64,000 bases of DNA from contig CAVSES010000002.1 of NCBI GenBank assembly GCA_963727045.1, positions 1,674,001-1,738,000 on the forward strand. Reading direction: 5' to 3'. The notes beneath the pieces were generated by a model. That model was not told where the DNA came from. It saw only the letters and a program-made list of their open reading frames with translations, and ran no database searches. Position numbers and translations under genes: made by a program. How positions within the stretch are numbered: position 1 is the first letter of the stretch; every line of letters begins with the position of its first letter. Below, in pieces: positions 52,749 to 61,908 of the stretch. Source of the DNA: Bog-1198 sp963727045. Its GTDB lineage: Bacteria; Pseudomonadota; Gammaproteobacteria; Steroidobacterales; Steroidobacteraceae.

Positions 52749-53107
52749 TGGGACTGGCGCAACCCGCCTCGCCGCTGTCCTTGGGCAGCCTGATGCAGCT
52801 CACCTTGAGCCTCATGGCGATCGTCGCCCTGATTCTGGCGATCAGCTGGGCTCTGAAGCGGCTGAAGTTGGCGGGTCCTCGCGGCTCGGGGGAGATCGCG
52901 GTTCTCGATGAACTCAGCGTGGGACCGAGAGAACGCATCATGTTGATTCGCGTCGGCGACTCCCAGGTTCTGGTCGGCGTCGGCGCCTCGGGGCTGGTGC
53001 CGCTGACGCCGCTGGCCGCGCCCATCGCGCTCAAGGGCGGCGCGGCCGCGCCGGCATTCGCCGATCGCTTGCGCGACATGATGAAGCGGCCGGGCGGCTC
53101 CGCATGA
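52745..53107 (+). CDS. fliO: flagellar export assembly protein FliO
   Basis: Small single-pass membrane protein (120 residues) that helps assemble the FliP ring. The helix is near residues 14-36 (MQLTLSLMAIVALILAISWALKRL), followed by EIAVLDELSVGPRERIMLIRVGDSQVLVGV, the usual FliO pattern. It lies between fliN and fliP with four-base overlaps. Confidence 0.92.
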   Translation: MMGLAQPASPLSLGSLMQLTLSLMAIVALILAISWALKRLKLAGPRGSGEIAVLDELSVGPRERIMLIRVGDSQVLVGVGASGLVPLTPLAAPIALKGGAAAPAFADRLRDMMKRPGGSA

Positions 53108-53898
53108 AACGCAGGCTCGGCCCCGTGCAACGGATGCTGCGGCGCCACTGGGACGCAGCGGCAGCGGTTCTGCTGCAGGTGACGTTGGCACTGGTTGCGC
53201 CCGCATCGGCGATGGCGCAAAGCGCGCTGCCTGCGATCGCCATCAAGACCGCCGCCGACGGCGCACAGACCTACTCGCTCACGTTTCAGGTGCTGATCCT
53301 GATGACGGTGTTAACGCTGCTGCCGGCGATTCTGCTGGCGATGACGGCGTTCACCCGAATCATCATCGTATTGTCGATACTGCGCCAGGCGCTCGGCATG
53401 GCGAGCACTCCCTCGAACCAAATTCTGACCGGCCTCGCGCTGTTCATGACCTTCTTCGTCATGAGCGCGACGATCGAGCAGTCCTATGCGAACGGCATCA
53501 AGCCGTATCTCGACGGTCAACTGGCCGGTGAGGTGGCCCTGGACCGCACGGTGCAGCCGCTGAAGAAATTCATGCTGGCGCAGACGCGGGAAAACGACCT
53601 GCAGCTGTTCTCCAAGCTGTCGGGAAAACCGCAGTTCGCGAGCCCGGATGACGTGCCGCTCAGTGTCCTGATCCCCACCTTCATCACCAGCGAATTGAAA
53701 ACCGCATTTCAGATCGGTTTCATGGTTTTCATCCCCTTTTTGGTCATCGACCTGGTCGTCGCCAGCGTGCTGATGTCGATGGGCATGATGATGCTCTCCC
53801 CCGTGCTTGTGTCGCTGCCCTTCAAGATCATGCTTTTCGTGGTGGTGGACGGATGGACTCTCCTGATGGGCACGCTTGCGTCGAGTTTTCACCAGTGA
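53104..53898 (+). CDS. fliP: flagellar type III export gate protein FliP
   Basis: Core channel protein, 264 residues. It has a cleavable signal (LLQVTLALVAPASAMAQ), then FQVLILMTVLTLLPAILLAMTAFTRIIIVLSILRQALG and the C-terminal FLVIDLVVASVLMSMGMMMLSP. The periplasmic loop contains PSNQILTGLALFMTFFVM. The stop overlaps the GTG start of fliQ. Confidence 0.97.
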   Translation: MKRRLGPVQRMLRRHWDAAAAVLLQVTLALVAPASAMAQSALPAIAIKTAADGAQTYSLTFQVLILMTVLTLLPAILLAMTAFTRIIIVLSILRQALGMASTPSNQILTGLALFMTFFVMSATIEQSYANGIKPYLDGQLAGEVALDRTVQPLKKFMLAQTRENDLQLFSKLSGKPQFASPDDVPLSVLIPTFITSELKTAFQIGFMVFIPFLVIDLVVASVLMSMGMMMLSPVLVSLPFKIMLFVVVDGWTLLMGTLASSFHQ

Positions 53899-54164
53899 CG
53901 CCGGAAACCGTCATGGATTTGGCGCACCGCATGCTCCTGGTGACGACGATGATCGCCGCACCGCTGCTGCTGATCGCATTGATCGCGGGTCTGGTCATCG
54001 GCATGTTTCAGGCGGCCACCCAGATCAACGAATCCACGCTGAGCTTCATTCCCAAGCTCCTGCTTCTGGTTCTCACCCTGTTCGTGGCCGGCCCCTGGAT
54101 ACTGCGCGTGCTGACTGATTTCACGCATGATCTCTACGCCAGCATCCCCACAGTGATCGGGTAG
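53895..54164 (+). CDS. fliQ: flagellar type III export gate protein FliQ
   Basis: Two-helix gate protein of 89 residues. VTPETVMDLAHRMLLVTTMIAAPLLLIALIAGLVIG and FQAATQINESTLSFIPKLLLLVL are clear family patterns. The GTG at 53895, overlapping the fliP stop as GTGA, aligns with the usual MTPE start; an upstream in-frame ATG would add 14 unrelated residues. Confidence 0.95.
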   Translation: MTPETVMDLAHRMLLVTTMIAAPLLLIALIAGLVIGMFQAATQINESTLSFIPKLLLLVLTLFVAGPWILRVLTDFTHDLYASIPTVIG

Positions 54165-54168
54165 ACGC

Positions 54169-54969
54169 ATGCAGCCGGTGACTCTCAATGCGGCCGATGT
54201 CTCGATGTGGGTGAGCAAACTGTGGTGGCCCACATTGCGGGTCGGCGGGTTCATTCTGGCGGCTCCCACACTCAGTGAAACGGTCATACCGGGCCGCATC
54301 AAAATCATCATGTCGATCGCCCTCGCCTTTTTGATGGCGCCCTTGGTCCAGATCCCGCCGACACTGTCGATCTTCTCCGGGGCCGGGCTGCTTGCGGCCG
54401 TCCAGGAACTCCTGATCGGCGTCGCCATCGGCATGGTGGTGCAGTTGACCTTCGAAGCGCTCATCTTCGCGGGGCAGACCATCTCGCTGACCATGGGCTT
54501 GGGGTTTGCCACTCTGGTCGATCCGCAGCGCGGCGCCAATACCACCGTGCTCGGCCAGATGTTCATGATCTTCGGCGTTCTCACGTACCTCGCAATCAAC
54601 GGACACCTGGTCCTGCTCGGCGCGCTGGCCGAAAGCTTTCAGACCCTTCCCGTCGGGGCGGCGCACATCGACAAGAATTTTCTGATCTCGGTGGCCCTTT
54701 GGGGCGCACGTGTCTTTGAGACCGGGCTTCTGATCGCACTGCCCGCGGTGATCGGCCTGGTGATCGTGAATCTCGCGCTAGGCGTCGTCACGCGCGCCGC
54801 GCCGCAGCTCAATCTCTTCGGCATCGGCTTCACCATCACCCTCCTGTGCGGATTCTTCGTGCTCACCGTCGGCCTCGACGGCATCATGTACGGCATCTCC
54901 AGCCTCATCAACAGCGCCCTGTCCGCGGCCGGCGAACTCGTCGGCGCACCGGCCGCGGGGGCCCGCTGA
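54169..54969 (+). CDS. fliR: flagellar type III export gate protein FliR
   Basis: Gate protein of 266 residues with six helices. It starts WVSKLWWPTLRVGGFILAAP and contains LLAAVQELLIGVAIGMVVQLTFEALIFAGQTISLTMGLGFA and the C-terminal LNLFGIGFTITLLCGFFVLT. It overlaps flhB by one base. Confidence 0.95.
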   Translation: MQPVTLNAADVSMWVSKLWWPTLRVGGFILAAPTLSETVIPGRIKIIMSIALAFLMAPLVQIPPTLSIFSGAGLLAAVQELLIGVAIGMVVQLTFEALIFAGQTISLTMGLGFATLVDPQRGANTTVLGQMFMIFGVLTYLAINGHLVLLGALAESFQTLPVGAAHIDKNFLISVALWGARVFETGLLIALPAVIGLVIVNLALGVVTRAAPQLNLFGIGFTITLLCGFFVLTVGLDGIMYGISSLINSALSAAGELVGAPAAGAR

Positions 54970-56102
54970 TGGCCGCTGAAGCCGAGCAGGGCGGGGAACG
55001 CACTGAAGAACCTTCGCAGCGGCGCCTGCAGCAGGCTCGCGAACGAGGCCAGGTGCCGCGTTCGCGCGAACTCACCAACTTCGCCACCATGATCGGCGGA
55101 AGCGCCGCGCTGATCGCGGTGGGCGGTTCGTTGACGGCGCACCTGTCGCAGATCATGCGCAGCGGACTGTCGATCGATCCGCAGAGGCTGCGTGATCCGG
55201 ACAGCATGACGAGCTCGCTCGGGGAGGCATGCATCACCGCCATCACCGTGCTGCTGCCGGTGTTCGGCACCCTGATCGCCTTGGTATTGCTCGCCTCGAT
55301 TCTGCTTGGCGGGTGGAATTTCAGCATGCAGGCGATGGCGCCGGATTTCACGCGCTTGAGTCCGCTCGCCGGCATCAAACGGCTTTTCGGCCTGCGCGGT
55401 GCGACCGAGCTCGGCAAGGCGCTGCTCAAGTGCGCGGTGGTCGGGGGCGTTTGCGCGGCAATCGTGTCCTCGATCTTCCGCGACGTGCTCGCTCTCGCCC
55501 ACATGCAGCCGCGGGCAGCCATCGGCCGCGGCACGGAGCTCGTGAGCTGGTCGTTCGTCTGGCTGTGCGCTTCGTTGGCCCTGGTGGCCATGGTCGATGT
55601 CCCCCTGCAGCTGTTCCAGTACCATCGCTCGCTGCGAATGACGCGTCAGGAATTGCGCGACGAGGCCAAGGAATCGGACGGCAGGCCGGAGACGAAGCAG
55701 CGCATCCGCCAGATGCAGCAGACGCTCGCCCGCCGCCGCATGATGCACAAGGTGCCCACCGCCGACGTGGTGATCGTCAATCCCACGCACTTTGCCGTGG
55801 CGCTCAAGTACGACCCGCAAAAAATGCGCGCGCCGCGCGTGCTCGCGAAAGGCGTCGACCTCGTCGCGATGAACATTCGCCGCATTGCCGAGGAGCATCG
55901 CGTGCCGGTGTTCGAATCGCCGAAATTGGCGCGTGCATTGTACCGGTCGACCGATTTGAACAAGGAAATCCCGGCGGGCCTGTACGTGGCCGTGGCGCAG
56001 GTGCTGTCGTACATCTTCCGGGTGCGCAGCTTGAACCCGACGGTTGCCGCCCGGATGGCTCGTCCGAATCCCCAGGTTGGCAACGAGTACGACGACGCAT
56101 GA
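54969..56102 (+). CDS. flhB: flagellar export switch protein FlhB
   Basis: Export-gate protein of 377 residues: cytoplasmic start (ERTEEPSQRRLQQARERGQVPRSREL), four helices, and an autocleaving C-terminal domain with Asn271-Pro-Thr-His in VVIVNPTHFAVALKY. It receives the hook-length signal from FliK. ATG 54969 overlaps the fliR stop and matches the usual N-terminus. Confidence 0.96.
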   Translation: MAAEAEQGGERTEEPSQRRLQQARERGQVPRSRELTNFATMIGGSAALIAVGGSLTAHLSQIMRSGLSIDPQRLRDPDSMTSSLGEACITAITVLLPVFGTLIALVLLASILLGGWNFSMQAMAPDFTRLSPLAGIKRLFGLRGATELGKALLKCAVVGGVCAAIVSSIFRDVLALAHMQPRAAIGRGTELVSWSFVWLCASLALVAMVDVPLQLFQYHRSLRMTRQELRDEAKESDGRPETKQRIRQMQQTLARRRMMHKVPTADVVIVNPTHFAVALKYDPQKMRAPRVLAKGVDLVAMNIRRIAEEHRVPVFESPKLARALYRSTDLNKEIPAGLYVAVAQVLSYIFRVRSLNPTVAARMARPNPQVGNEYDDA

Positions 56103-58177
56103 ACGCGCGCGCCACGGTAGCGACTTTCGGCGAATTCGCCCGCAACGGCCTGGGCGTGCCGGTGCTCGTCATGGTGGTCCTCGCCATGATGGTGCTGCCG
56201 CTGCCGGCGTTCCTGCTGGACGTTTTCTTCACGTTCAACATCTCGCTGTCGATCATGATCTTGCTGGCGGTGATCTACGTGCGGCGGGCGCTCGAGTTCG
56301 CTACCTTTCCGACCGTGCTGCTGGGCGCCACACTGCTGCGCCTCGGCCTCAACGTCGCCTCCACGCGCATCGTGCTGATCAACGGCCATACCGGCTCGCA
56401 TGCCGCTGGCCACGTCATTGCGGCATTCGGCCAGTTCGTGGTCGGCGGCAACTACGCGGTCGGCATGGTCGTGTTCACCGTGCTCGTCATCATCAACTTC
56501 GTGGTGATCACCAAGGGTGCGGGCCGAATCTCGGAAGTGAGCGCCAGGTTCACCCTGGACGCCATGCCGGGGCGGCAGATGGCCATCGATGCCGACCTGA
56601 ACGCCGGCATCATCACGCAGGCCGAGGCGATCGTGCGGCGGCAGGAGGTTCGCGAGGAAGCGGACTTCTACGGCGCCATGGACGGCGCCAGCAAATTCGT
56701 GCGCGGCGACGCCATCGCCGGGATCCTGGTCGTGTTCATCAATCTGTTCGGCGGCACGATCATCGGAGCTGCGCAGCACGGCATGTCCCTCGCCGAGGCG
56801 GCTCGCACTTACGCCTTGCTCACGATCGGCGACGGGCTGGTCGCGCAGATTCCCGCGCTGCTCCTGTCCGTGGCGGTTGCCATCCTGGTGACGCGCGTAT
56901 CGCGCCCGCATGACATGAGCCAGCAGATCGTGACACAGGTGCTGGGCCAGCCCAAGGCACTCGGGGTGACGAGCGGCATACTGACCCTGCTCGGCATCAT
57001 TCCGGGCATGCCGAATCTCGTCTTTCTCGGCATGGCGGCGGTCTGTGCACTCGGCGCCTACTTCCTGAGCAAGCGCAAGGCGTTCGACAAGGCGGCGGCT
57101 GCGGCGCCCGCCGCCGTGGTGCCGGTGCCCTCCGAACACCGGGATCTGTCCTGGGATGACGTGGAGCCCGTTGATCTGATCGGGCTGGAGGTCGGATATC
57201 GGCTGATTCCGCTCGTGGACCGCAGTCAGGGCGGCGAATTGATGGGCCGCATCAAGGGTGTCCGCAAGAAGCTGTCCGAGGAACTGGGCTTCCTTGTTCA
57301 GGCGGTGCACATCCGCGACAATTTGGAACTCGGCCCGAACTCCTACCGCATCACCATTCTCGGCGCGCCCGTCGGCGAGTCCGAAGTGTTTCCCGACCGC
57401 GAGCTCGCCATCAATCCGGGGCAGGTCTCGGGAACGCTGCAGGGTTCCGCGACCAAGGATCCGGCCTTCGGATTGGATGCGCTCTGGATCGAAAAATCCC
57501 GGCGCGAACAAGCGCAGTCGCTGGGATACACCGTGGTCGACGCCAGCAGCGTCATTGCGACGCACCTCAGCCATCTGCTGCAGTCCCATGCCCATGAGCT
57601 TCTGGGCCACGAGGAAGTGCAGCAATTGCTCAACCGCCTGGGGAAGAGCGCACCGAAGTTGATCGAGGACCTCGTCCCGAAGCTGCTGCCGATGAGCGTG
57701 GTGGTCAAGGTTCTGCAGTACCTGCTGCTCGAGCGGGTGCCGATCCGCAATTTGCGCACCATCTGCGAGACTCTCGCGGAACTCGCGCCGAAGACGCAGG
57801 ATCCCGTCGCGCTGGTCGCCGCCGTGAGAATCGCGCTCGGCCGCAGCATCGTGCAGAACATCGGCGGACTGCGCCAGGAATTGCCGGTCATCACCTTGGA
57901 CGCGGCTCTCGAACAGATGCTGCAGGACTCGATGGCCGGCGGCGACGCGGCCCCCGGTTTCGAGCCGGGTCTTGCCGACAGGATCCAGACGGCGCTCGCC
58001 GACAGTACGCGGCGCCAGGAGGCGGCGGGTGAACCTGCCGTTCTGCTGGTCGCACCGAAGATTCGGCCGTGGATCGCGCGCTTGATGCGCCACTCGACGC
58101 CGTCGCTTTCCGTGCTGGCCTACAACGAGATACCGGAAAACCGGCGTATCAGGGTGATTGCGGCGGTGGGACGATGA
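56099..58177 (+). CDS. flhA: flagellar export gate protein FlhA
   Basis: Large gate protein of 692 residues. The N-terminal half has seven to eight helices with the FHIPEP region (ATFPTVLLGATLLRLGLNVASTRIVL, GRISEVSARFTLDAMPGRQMAIDADLNAG). The cytoplasmic C-terminal half (from about 340) binds chaperone-cargo and ends in AYNEIPENRRI. ATG 56099 overlaps the flhB stop. Confidence 0.97.
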   Translation: MNARATVATFGEFARNGLGVPVLVMVVLAMMVLPLPAFLLDVFFTFNISLSIMILLAVIYVRRALEFATFPTVLLGATLLRLGLNVASTRIVLINGHTGSHAAGHVIAAFGQFVVGGNYAVGMVVFTVLVIINFVVITKGAGRISEVSARFTLDAMPGRQMAIDADLNAGIITQAEAIVRRQEVREEADFYGAMDGASKFVRGDAIAGILVVFINLFGGTIIGAAQHGMSLAEAARTYALLTIGDGLVAQIPALLLSVAVAILVTRVSRPHDMSQQIVTQVLGQPKALGVTSGILTLLGIIPGMPNLVFLGMAAVCALGAYFLSKRKAFDKAAAAAPAAVVPVPSEHRDLSWDDVEPVDLIGLEVGYRLIPLVDRSQGGELMGRIKGVRKKLSEELGFLVQAVHIRDNLELGPNSYRITILGAPVGESEVFPDRELAINPGQVSGTLQGSATKDPAFGLDALWIEKSRREQAQSLGYTVVDASSVIATHLSHLLQSHAHELLGHEEVQQLLNRLGKSAPKLIEDLVPKLLPMSVVVKVLQYLLLERVPIRNLRTICETLAELAPKTQDPVALVAAVRIALGRSIVQNIGGLRQELPVITLDAALEQMLQDSMAGGDAAPGFEPGLADRIQTALADSTRRQEAAGEPAVLLVAPKIRPWIARLMRHSTPSLSVLAYNEIPENRRIRVIAAVGR

Positions 58178-58203
58178 AATTGCTTGATTCACGGAGGTTC
58201 TAG

Positions 58204-59496
58204 ATGAAGATTAAGCGTTACACGGCAACGAGCATGCGCGCCGCACTGGCGGCGGTTCGCGCGGAGCAGGGGCCCGATGCCGTGATCCTCTCCAGCCGCC
58301 GCGGCGAGGACGGCATCGAGGTGATCGCCGCCGTGGACTACGACGAAGCATTGTTCGTCGAGGCGACCCGGCAGCGGACGCCCGCACCGACCGACACCGC
58401 CGAACCCGCGATGCCGGTGGCGGCGACGCCGGATCGCGCATCGGCTGCGCCCCCTGCGCCTGCCCCCCCGCCCGCTGCCTCGCGCGCAACCGCGACCGCC
58501 CGCGCCCCCGCGATGACGGGCGCGTCGCCGCGCAGCACGGTGGCGGTTGCGGCGCAACCCGCCGTTGGCATCGGTGCCATGCACCGCGAGATCAAGGACC
58601 TGCGGCGCCTTCTCGAGACGGGGCTCGCCGGTATGACATGGAACGACAGGCGCCTGCGCGAGCCATTGCAGGCCAGAGTCCTGGAAGAACTTACGGCGAT
58701 GGACATTGCGCCGGACGTCGCGATGGCCCTCGCGAAGCTCGCACCGCGGCGGACCTCCCTGGACGACCCGTCCCACATCCCGATGGCGCTGCTGGTCAAG
58801 CACCTGCCGGTTGTGGACGAACTTTCCGCCGTGACCAGCGGCGTAATCGCGGTCGTGGGCCCCACGGGAGCCGGCAAGACAACGACCATCGCCAAAGTGG
58901 CCGCGCGCTGGTGCATGCAGCACGGCAGCGAGGATTTGGCGCTTGTCAGCACCGACGGCTATCGAATCGGCGCCCGCGATCAGCTCATGACGTATGCGCG
59001 CATTTTGGGGGCCCCGATGCATGCGGCGAACAGCGGCAAGGAATTGGCCCGCGTGCTGGCGCGGCTCCAATCGAAGAAACTGATATTGATCGACACCGCC
59101 GGCATGGGTCCGCGCGACGTCAGGCTCGCGGAGCAGCTCGCGGCGCTGCGGCTCGGCGCGGCTTGCGCGCGGGTCTTGTTGGCGCTGCCCGCGCAAGGCG
59201 AAGGCCACGCGCTCGATGAGATCGTGAAGTCATTCGCCGGGCTGTCCCCGGTCGCCTGCATCCTCACCAAGGTGGACGAAGCGGCCAGTTTGGGCGGGGT
59301 GATTTCAACGACAATGCGGCACCGGCTGAAGATCGCCTATGTGTGCAATGGGCAGCGGGTGCCTGAGGATCTGCATGCCGCGCGCGAAAAACGCATTTGG
59401 CTGGTGAGCGCGGCCCATCAATTGAGGCTGCGCCTGCCGCGGCAGGACCAAACCTACTTCGCGCGCAACTTCGGCGGAGCACCCGCCCATGCGTGA
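58204..59496 (+). CDS. flhF: flagellar SRP-like GTPase FlhF
   Basis: Places the flagellum at the pole. It has 430 residues: an N-terminal basic domain (MKIKRYTATSMRAALAAVRAEQGPDAVILSSR), a Pro/Ala-rich linker (about 60-125), and NG GTPase domains with GPTGAGKTTTIAKVAAR near residue 219, STDGYRIGARDQL, LIDTAGMGPRD and CILTKVDEAASLGG. A GGAGG site lies before the ATG. The stop overlaps fleN by eight bases. Confidence 0.96.
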   Translation: MKIKRYTATSMRAALAAVRAEQGPDAVILSSRRGEDGIEVIAAVDYDEALFVEATRQRTPAPTDTAEPAMPVAATPDRASAAPPAPAPPPAASRATATARAPAMTGASPRSTVAVAAQPAVGIGAMHREIKDLRRLLETGLAGMTWNDRRLREPLQARVLEELTAMDIAPDVAMALAKLAPRRTSLDDPSHIPMALLVKHLPVVDELSAVTSGVIAVVGPTGAGKTTTIAKVAARWCMQHGSEDLALVSTDGYRIGARDQLMTYARILGAPMHAANSGKELARVLARLQSKKLILIDTAGMGPRDVRLAEQLAALRLGAACARVLLALPAQGEGHALDEIVKSFAGLSPVACILTKVDEAASLGGVISTTMRHRLKIAYVCNGQRVPEDLHAAREKRIWLVSAAHQLRLRLPRQDQTYFARNFGGAPAHA

Positions 59497-60376
59497 TATC
59501 CGACTGTCGCGTGAACGCATGGATGGACTGGCCGAACTCAACTCTTCGCGCCCCGTCAAGGTGATTGCCGTCACAGGCGGCAAGGGAGGGGTGGGCAAGA
59601 CAACGGTGTCCGCCAATTTGGCCGTGGCGATTGCAGCGCAGGGCCGGGATGTCATGCTGCTCGATGCCGACTTGGGGCTGGCCAACGTCGATGTGATTTT
59701 GGGGCTGCACACCCGATATCACATGGGCCATGTGATCAAGGGCCAATGCCTGTTGGAGGACGCCATCGTCACCGGCCCGCATGGCCTGCAAATCGTGCCG
59801 GCCGCGTCCGGCATGAAGCACATGGCGAACTTGTCGGAGGCAGAGCACGCCGGAATCATCCGCGCCTTCAGCGACTTATATCACCGGATCGAGGTTCTGG
59901 TGGTGGACACTGCGGCGGGTCTGCACGACAGCGTCACGACCTTCACTCAGGCCGCACACCATGTCCTCGTGGTGGTCTGCGACGAGCCTGCCTCCATCAC
60001 CGACGCCTATGCGCTGATCAAAGTGTTGAGCCGCGACCACGGAGTGCGGCGATTTCAGATCCTCGCGAATCAGACGCGCCGTTCGGGCGAGGGACCGGAC
60101 CTTTTCCAGAAAATTGCGCGAGTCTGTGATCGATTTCTCAATGTGTCGCTGGAGTTTGCGGGTTCCGTACCGTTTGACGACTATCTGCGGCGTGCGGTGC
60201 AGCGGCAAACCGCCGTGGTCGACGCGTACCCGGCGTGTATTTCATCCATTGCCCTCAAGAATCTGGCACTCAAGGCCGATAAGTGGTCCGTGCCCCAAGG
60301 GGCGCGAGGTCACCTTGAGTTCTTTGTCGAACGCATGGTAGGGGCCCGGATGGATCCCTCGACGGTATTGCAATGA
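59489..60376 (+). CDS. fleN: flagellar number regulator FleN/FlhG (MinD-like ATPase)
   Basis: Restrains FleQ and FlhF so that one or few polar flagella form. It has 295 residues; deviant Walker A GGKGGVGKTT (30-39), LLDADLGLANVDVILGL, VVDTAAGLHDSVTTF, and a C-terminal membrane-targeting helix likely near ARGHLEFFVERMV. The N-terminal segment RERMDGLAEL resembles the FlhF-activating tip. It overlaps fliA by four bases. Confidence 0.95.
   Translation: MRDIRLSRERMDGLAELNSSRPVKVIAVTGGKGGVGKTTVSANLAVAIAAQGRDVMLLDADLGLANVDVILGLHTRYHMGHVIKGQCLLEDAIVTGPHGLQIVPAASGMKHMANLSEAEHAGIIRAFSDLYHRIEVLVVDTAAGLHDSVTTFTQAAHHVLVVVCDEPASITDAYALIKVLSRDHGVRRFQILANQTRRSGEGPDLFQKIARVCDRFLNVSLEFAGSVPFDDYLRRAVQRQTAVVDAYPACISSIALKNLALKADKWSVPQGARGHLEFFVERMVGARMDPSTVLQ
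60255..60282 (+). promoter_or_regulatory. possible internal sigma-28 promoter in fleN
   Basis: TCAAGAAT, 12 bases, then GCCGATAA, 90 bases before fliA. The -35 resembles that of fliC (TCAAGAAA) but the gap is one base longer. It lies within conserved coding sequence, so chance similarity is possible. Confidence 0.3.
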
Positions 60377-61152
60377 GAGCAAGCACACAGTACTCGAATA
60401 CACAGAAGCGCGGGCCGAAGCCGACTGCCGACGACGTGCCGGTCGATCAGGTGCCGCAGAAAGAATTGGTCTTGAGACATGCCGATTTGGTCAAACGTAT
60501 TGCCTATCATTTGGTCAGTCGGATGCCGCCGAACGTGGAGGTCGACGATCTGATTCAATCCGGGATGATAGGTTTGCTCGACGCGGCCAAGCACTATTCC
60601 GCGACCAAGGGCGCCAATTTCGAAACCTACGCGGGTATTCGGATTCGCGGCGCGATGCTCGACGAAGTTCGCAAATCCGACTGGACCCCCCGTTCTGTGC
60701 ACAGAAACATGCGCGAGATGGCCGATGTCGTTCGCAAGATCGAAAATGCCAAGGGGCAGGACGCAAGTCCCACCGACATCGCCGAAGGCCTGGGCGTTTC
60801 CATCGAGGAGTATCACAAACTGGTGCAGGATGCCGCCTGCTGCCGCCTGTTCAGCTTCGATCAAATGGGGTCGAGCGAGGACGAATCGAGTCCGGCGGAC
60901 CACGCCAGGGACGAGCGGCCGGGTCCATTCGATCACATCGAAGACGCCGGTTTTCGCGAAGCGCTTGCCGGTGCGATCAACATCCTGCCTGAACGAGAAA
61001 AGCTGGTGCTGTCCCTGTATTACGACGAGGACATGAACTTGCGCGAAATCGGCGAGGTACTCGAAGTATCCGAATCGCGGGTGTGCCAGATTCACGGCCA
61101 GGCGTTGGTACGCCTGCGTGCCCGGCTGGCGGAGTGGTTGCAGCCGAATTAG
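60373..61152 (+). CDS. fliA: flagellar sigma factor FliA (sigma-28)
   Basis: Sigma factor for late flagellar genes, 259 residues. Regions 2 (HADLVKRIAYHLVSRMPPNVEVDDLIQSGMIGLLDAAKHYSATKGANFETYAGIRIRGAMLDEVRKSDWTPRSVHRN), 3 and 4 (LNLREIGEVLEVSESRVCQIHGQALVRLRARL) are all present. The promoters before fliC and fliD are its predicted targets. No flgM is in the window. Confidence 0.96.
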   Translation: MRASTQYSNTQKRGPKPTADDVPVDQVPQKELVLRHADLVKRIAYHLVSRMPPNVEVDDLIQSGMIGLLDAAKHYSATKGANFETYAGIRIRGAMLDEVRKSDWTPRSVHRNMREMADVVRKIENAKGQDASPTDIAEGLGVSIEEYHKLVQDAACCRLFSFDQMGSSEDESSPADHARDERPGPFDHIEDAGFREALAGAINILPEREKLVLSLYYDEDMNLREIGEVLEVSESRVCQIHGQALVRLRARLAEWLQPN

Positions 61153-61155
61153 ACC

Positions 61156-61899
61156 ATGGACATCCTAAGCATCATCGGCATCGTGCTTGCGCTGATAGCG
61201 ATCATCGGCGGGGCAATTCTCAAGGGCAGCAGCGCCGGCGCATTGGTCGGCAGCGCGGCCTTCGTCATCGTCGTGGTGGGAACATTCGCCGCGAGCCTCG
61301 TGCAGACGCCGCTGGCGACGTTCCTGCGTGCCTGGAAGATTGTCTCCTGGGTGTTCAAGCCGCCCGCCAATAATCCCGCCGCAATGATCGAGAAGATAGT
61401 CGAGTGGAGCAATATTGCCCGCAAACAGGGTTTGTTGGGCCTCGAGTCGGCAGTGGAGGCGGAAAAGGACGATTTCCTGAAGAAGGGCCTGCAGTCCTTG
61501 GTTGACGGCGGCGAGCCGGACGCCATCCGTTCGAGCATGGAAATCGAGCTGGACACCATGGAACATTTCGACACGCAGGCGGCCAAGGTATTCGAAGCGA
61601 TGGGCGTGTACTCGCCCACGCTCGGCATCATCGGGGCGGTCATGGGATTGATGGCGGTCATGCAGAATCTCAATGACCCGTCGAAGCTCGGTCACGGCAT
61701 CGCCGCCGCGTTCATCGCGACCATCTACGGCATCGCTTTCGCCAATCTGTTGTTCCTTCCCATGGGCAACAAGCTGAAGGCGGTGATTCACGGCCAATCG
61801 CAGGTGCGCACCATGGTGATCGAAGGCATCATCGCCATTGCGCAGGGTGAGAATCCGCGCAATATCGAGTCGAAGCTGCAAGGCTACTTCCACCACTGA
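61156..61899 (+). CDS. motC: flagellar stator protein MotC (MotA family)
   Basis: Proton-channel stator subunit, 247 residues, four helices. Patterns are ILSIIGIVLALIAIIGGAILKGSS, the cytoplasmic loop with KQGLLGLESAVEAEKDDFLKKGLQSLVDG, MGVYSPTLGIIGAVMGLMAVM and FIATIYGIAFANLLFLPMGNKLK. Position after fliA with motD, as in Pseudomonas, favours MotC over MotA. Confidence 0.92.
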   Translation: MDILSIIGIVLALIAIIGGAILKGSSAGALVGSAAFVIVVVGTFAASLVQTPLATFLRAWKIVSWVFKPPANNPAAMIEKIVEWSNIARKQGLLGLESAVEAEKDDFLKKGLQSLVDGGEPDAIRSSMEIELDTMEHFDTQAAKVFEAMGVYSPTLGIIGAVMGLMAVMQNLNDPSKLGHGIAAAFIATIYGIAFANLLFLPMGNKLKAVIHGQSQVRTMVIEGIIAIAQGENPRNIESKLQGYFHH

Positions 61900-61908
61900 C
61901 AGGACGCC

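Noticed and set aside
55646..58192. 848-codon open frame on the - strand opposite flhB/flhA
   Set aside because: It mirrors flhA and flhB, both with clear family matches; the frame is open because of high GC at third positions and shows no domain.
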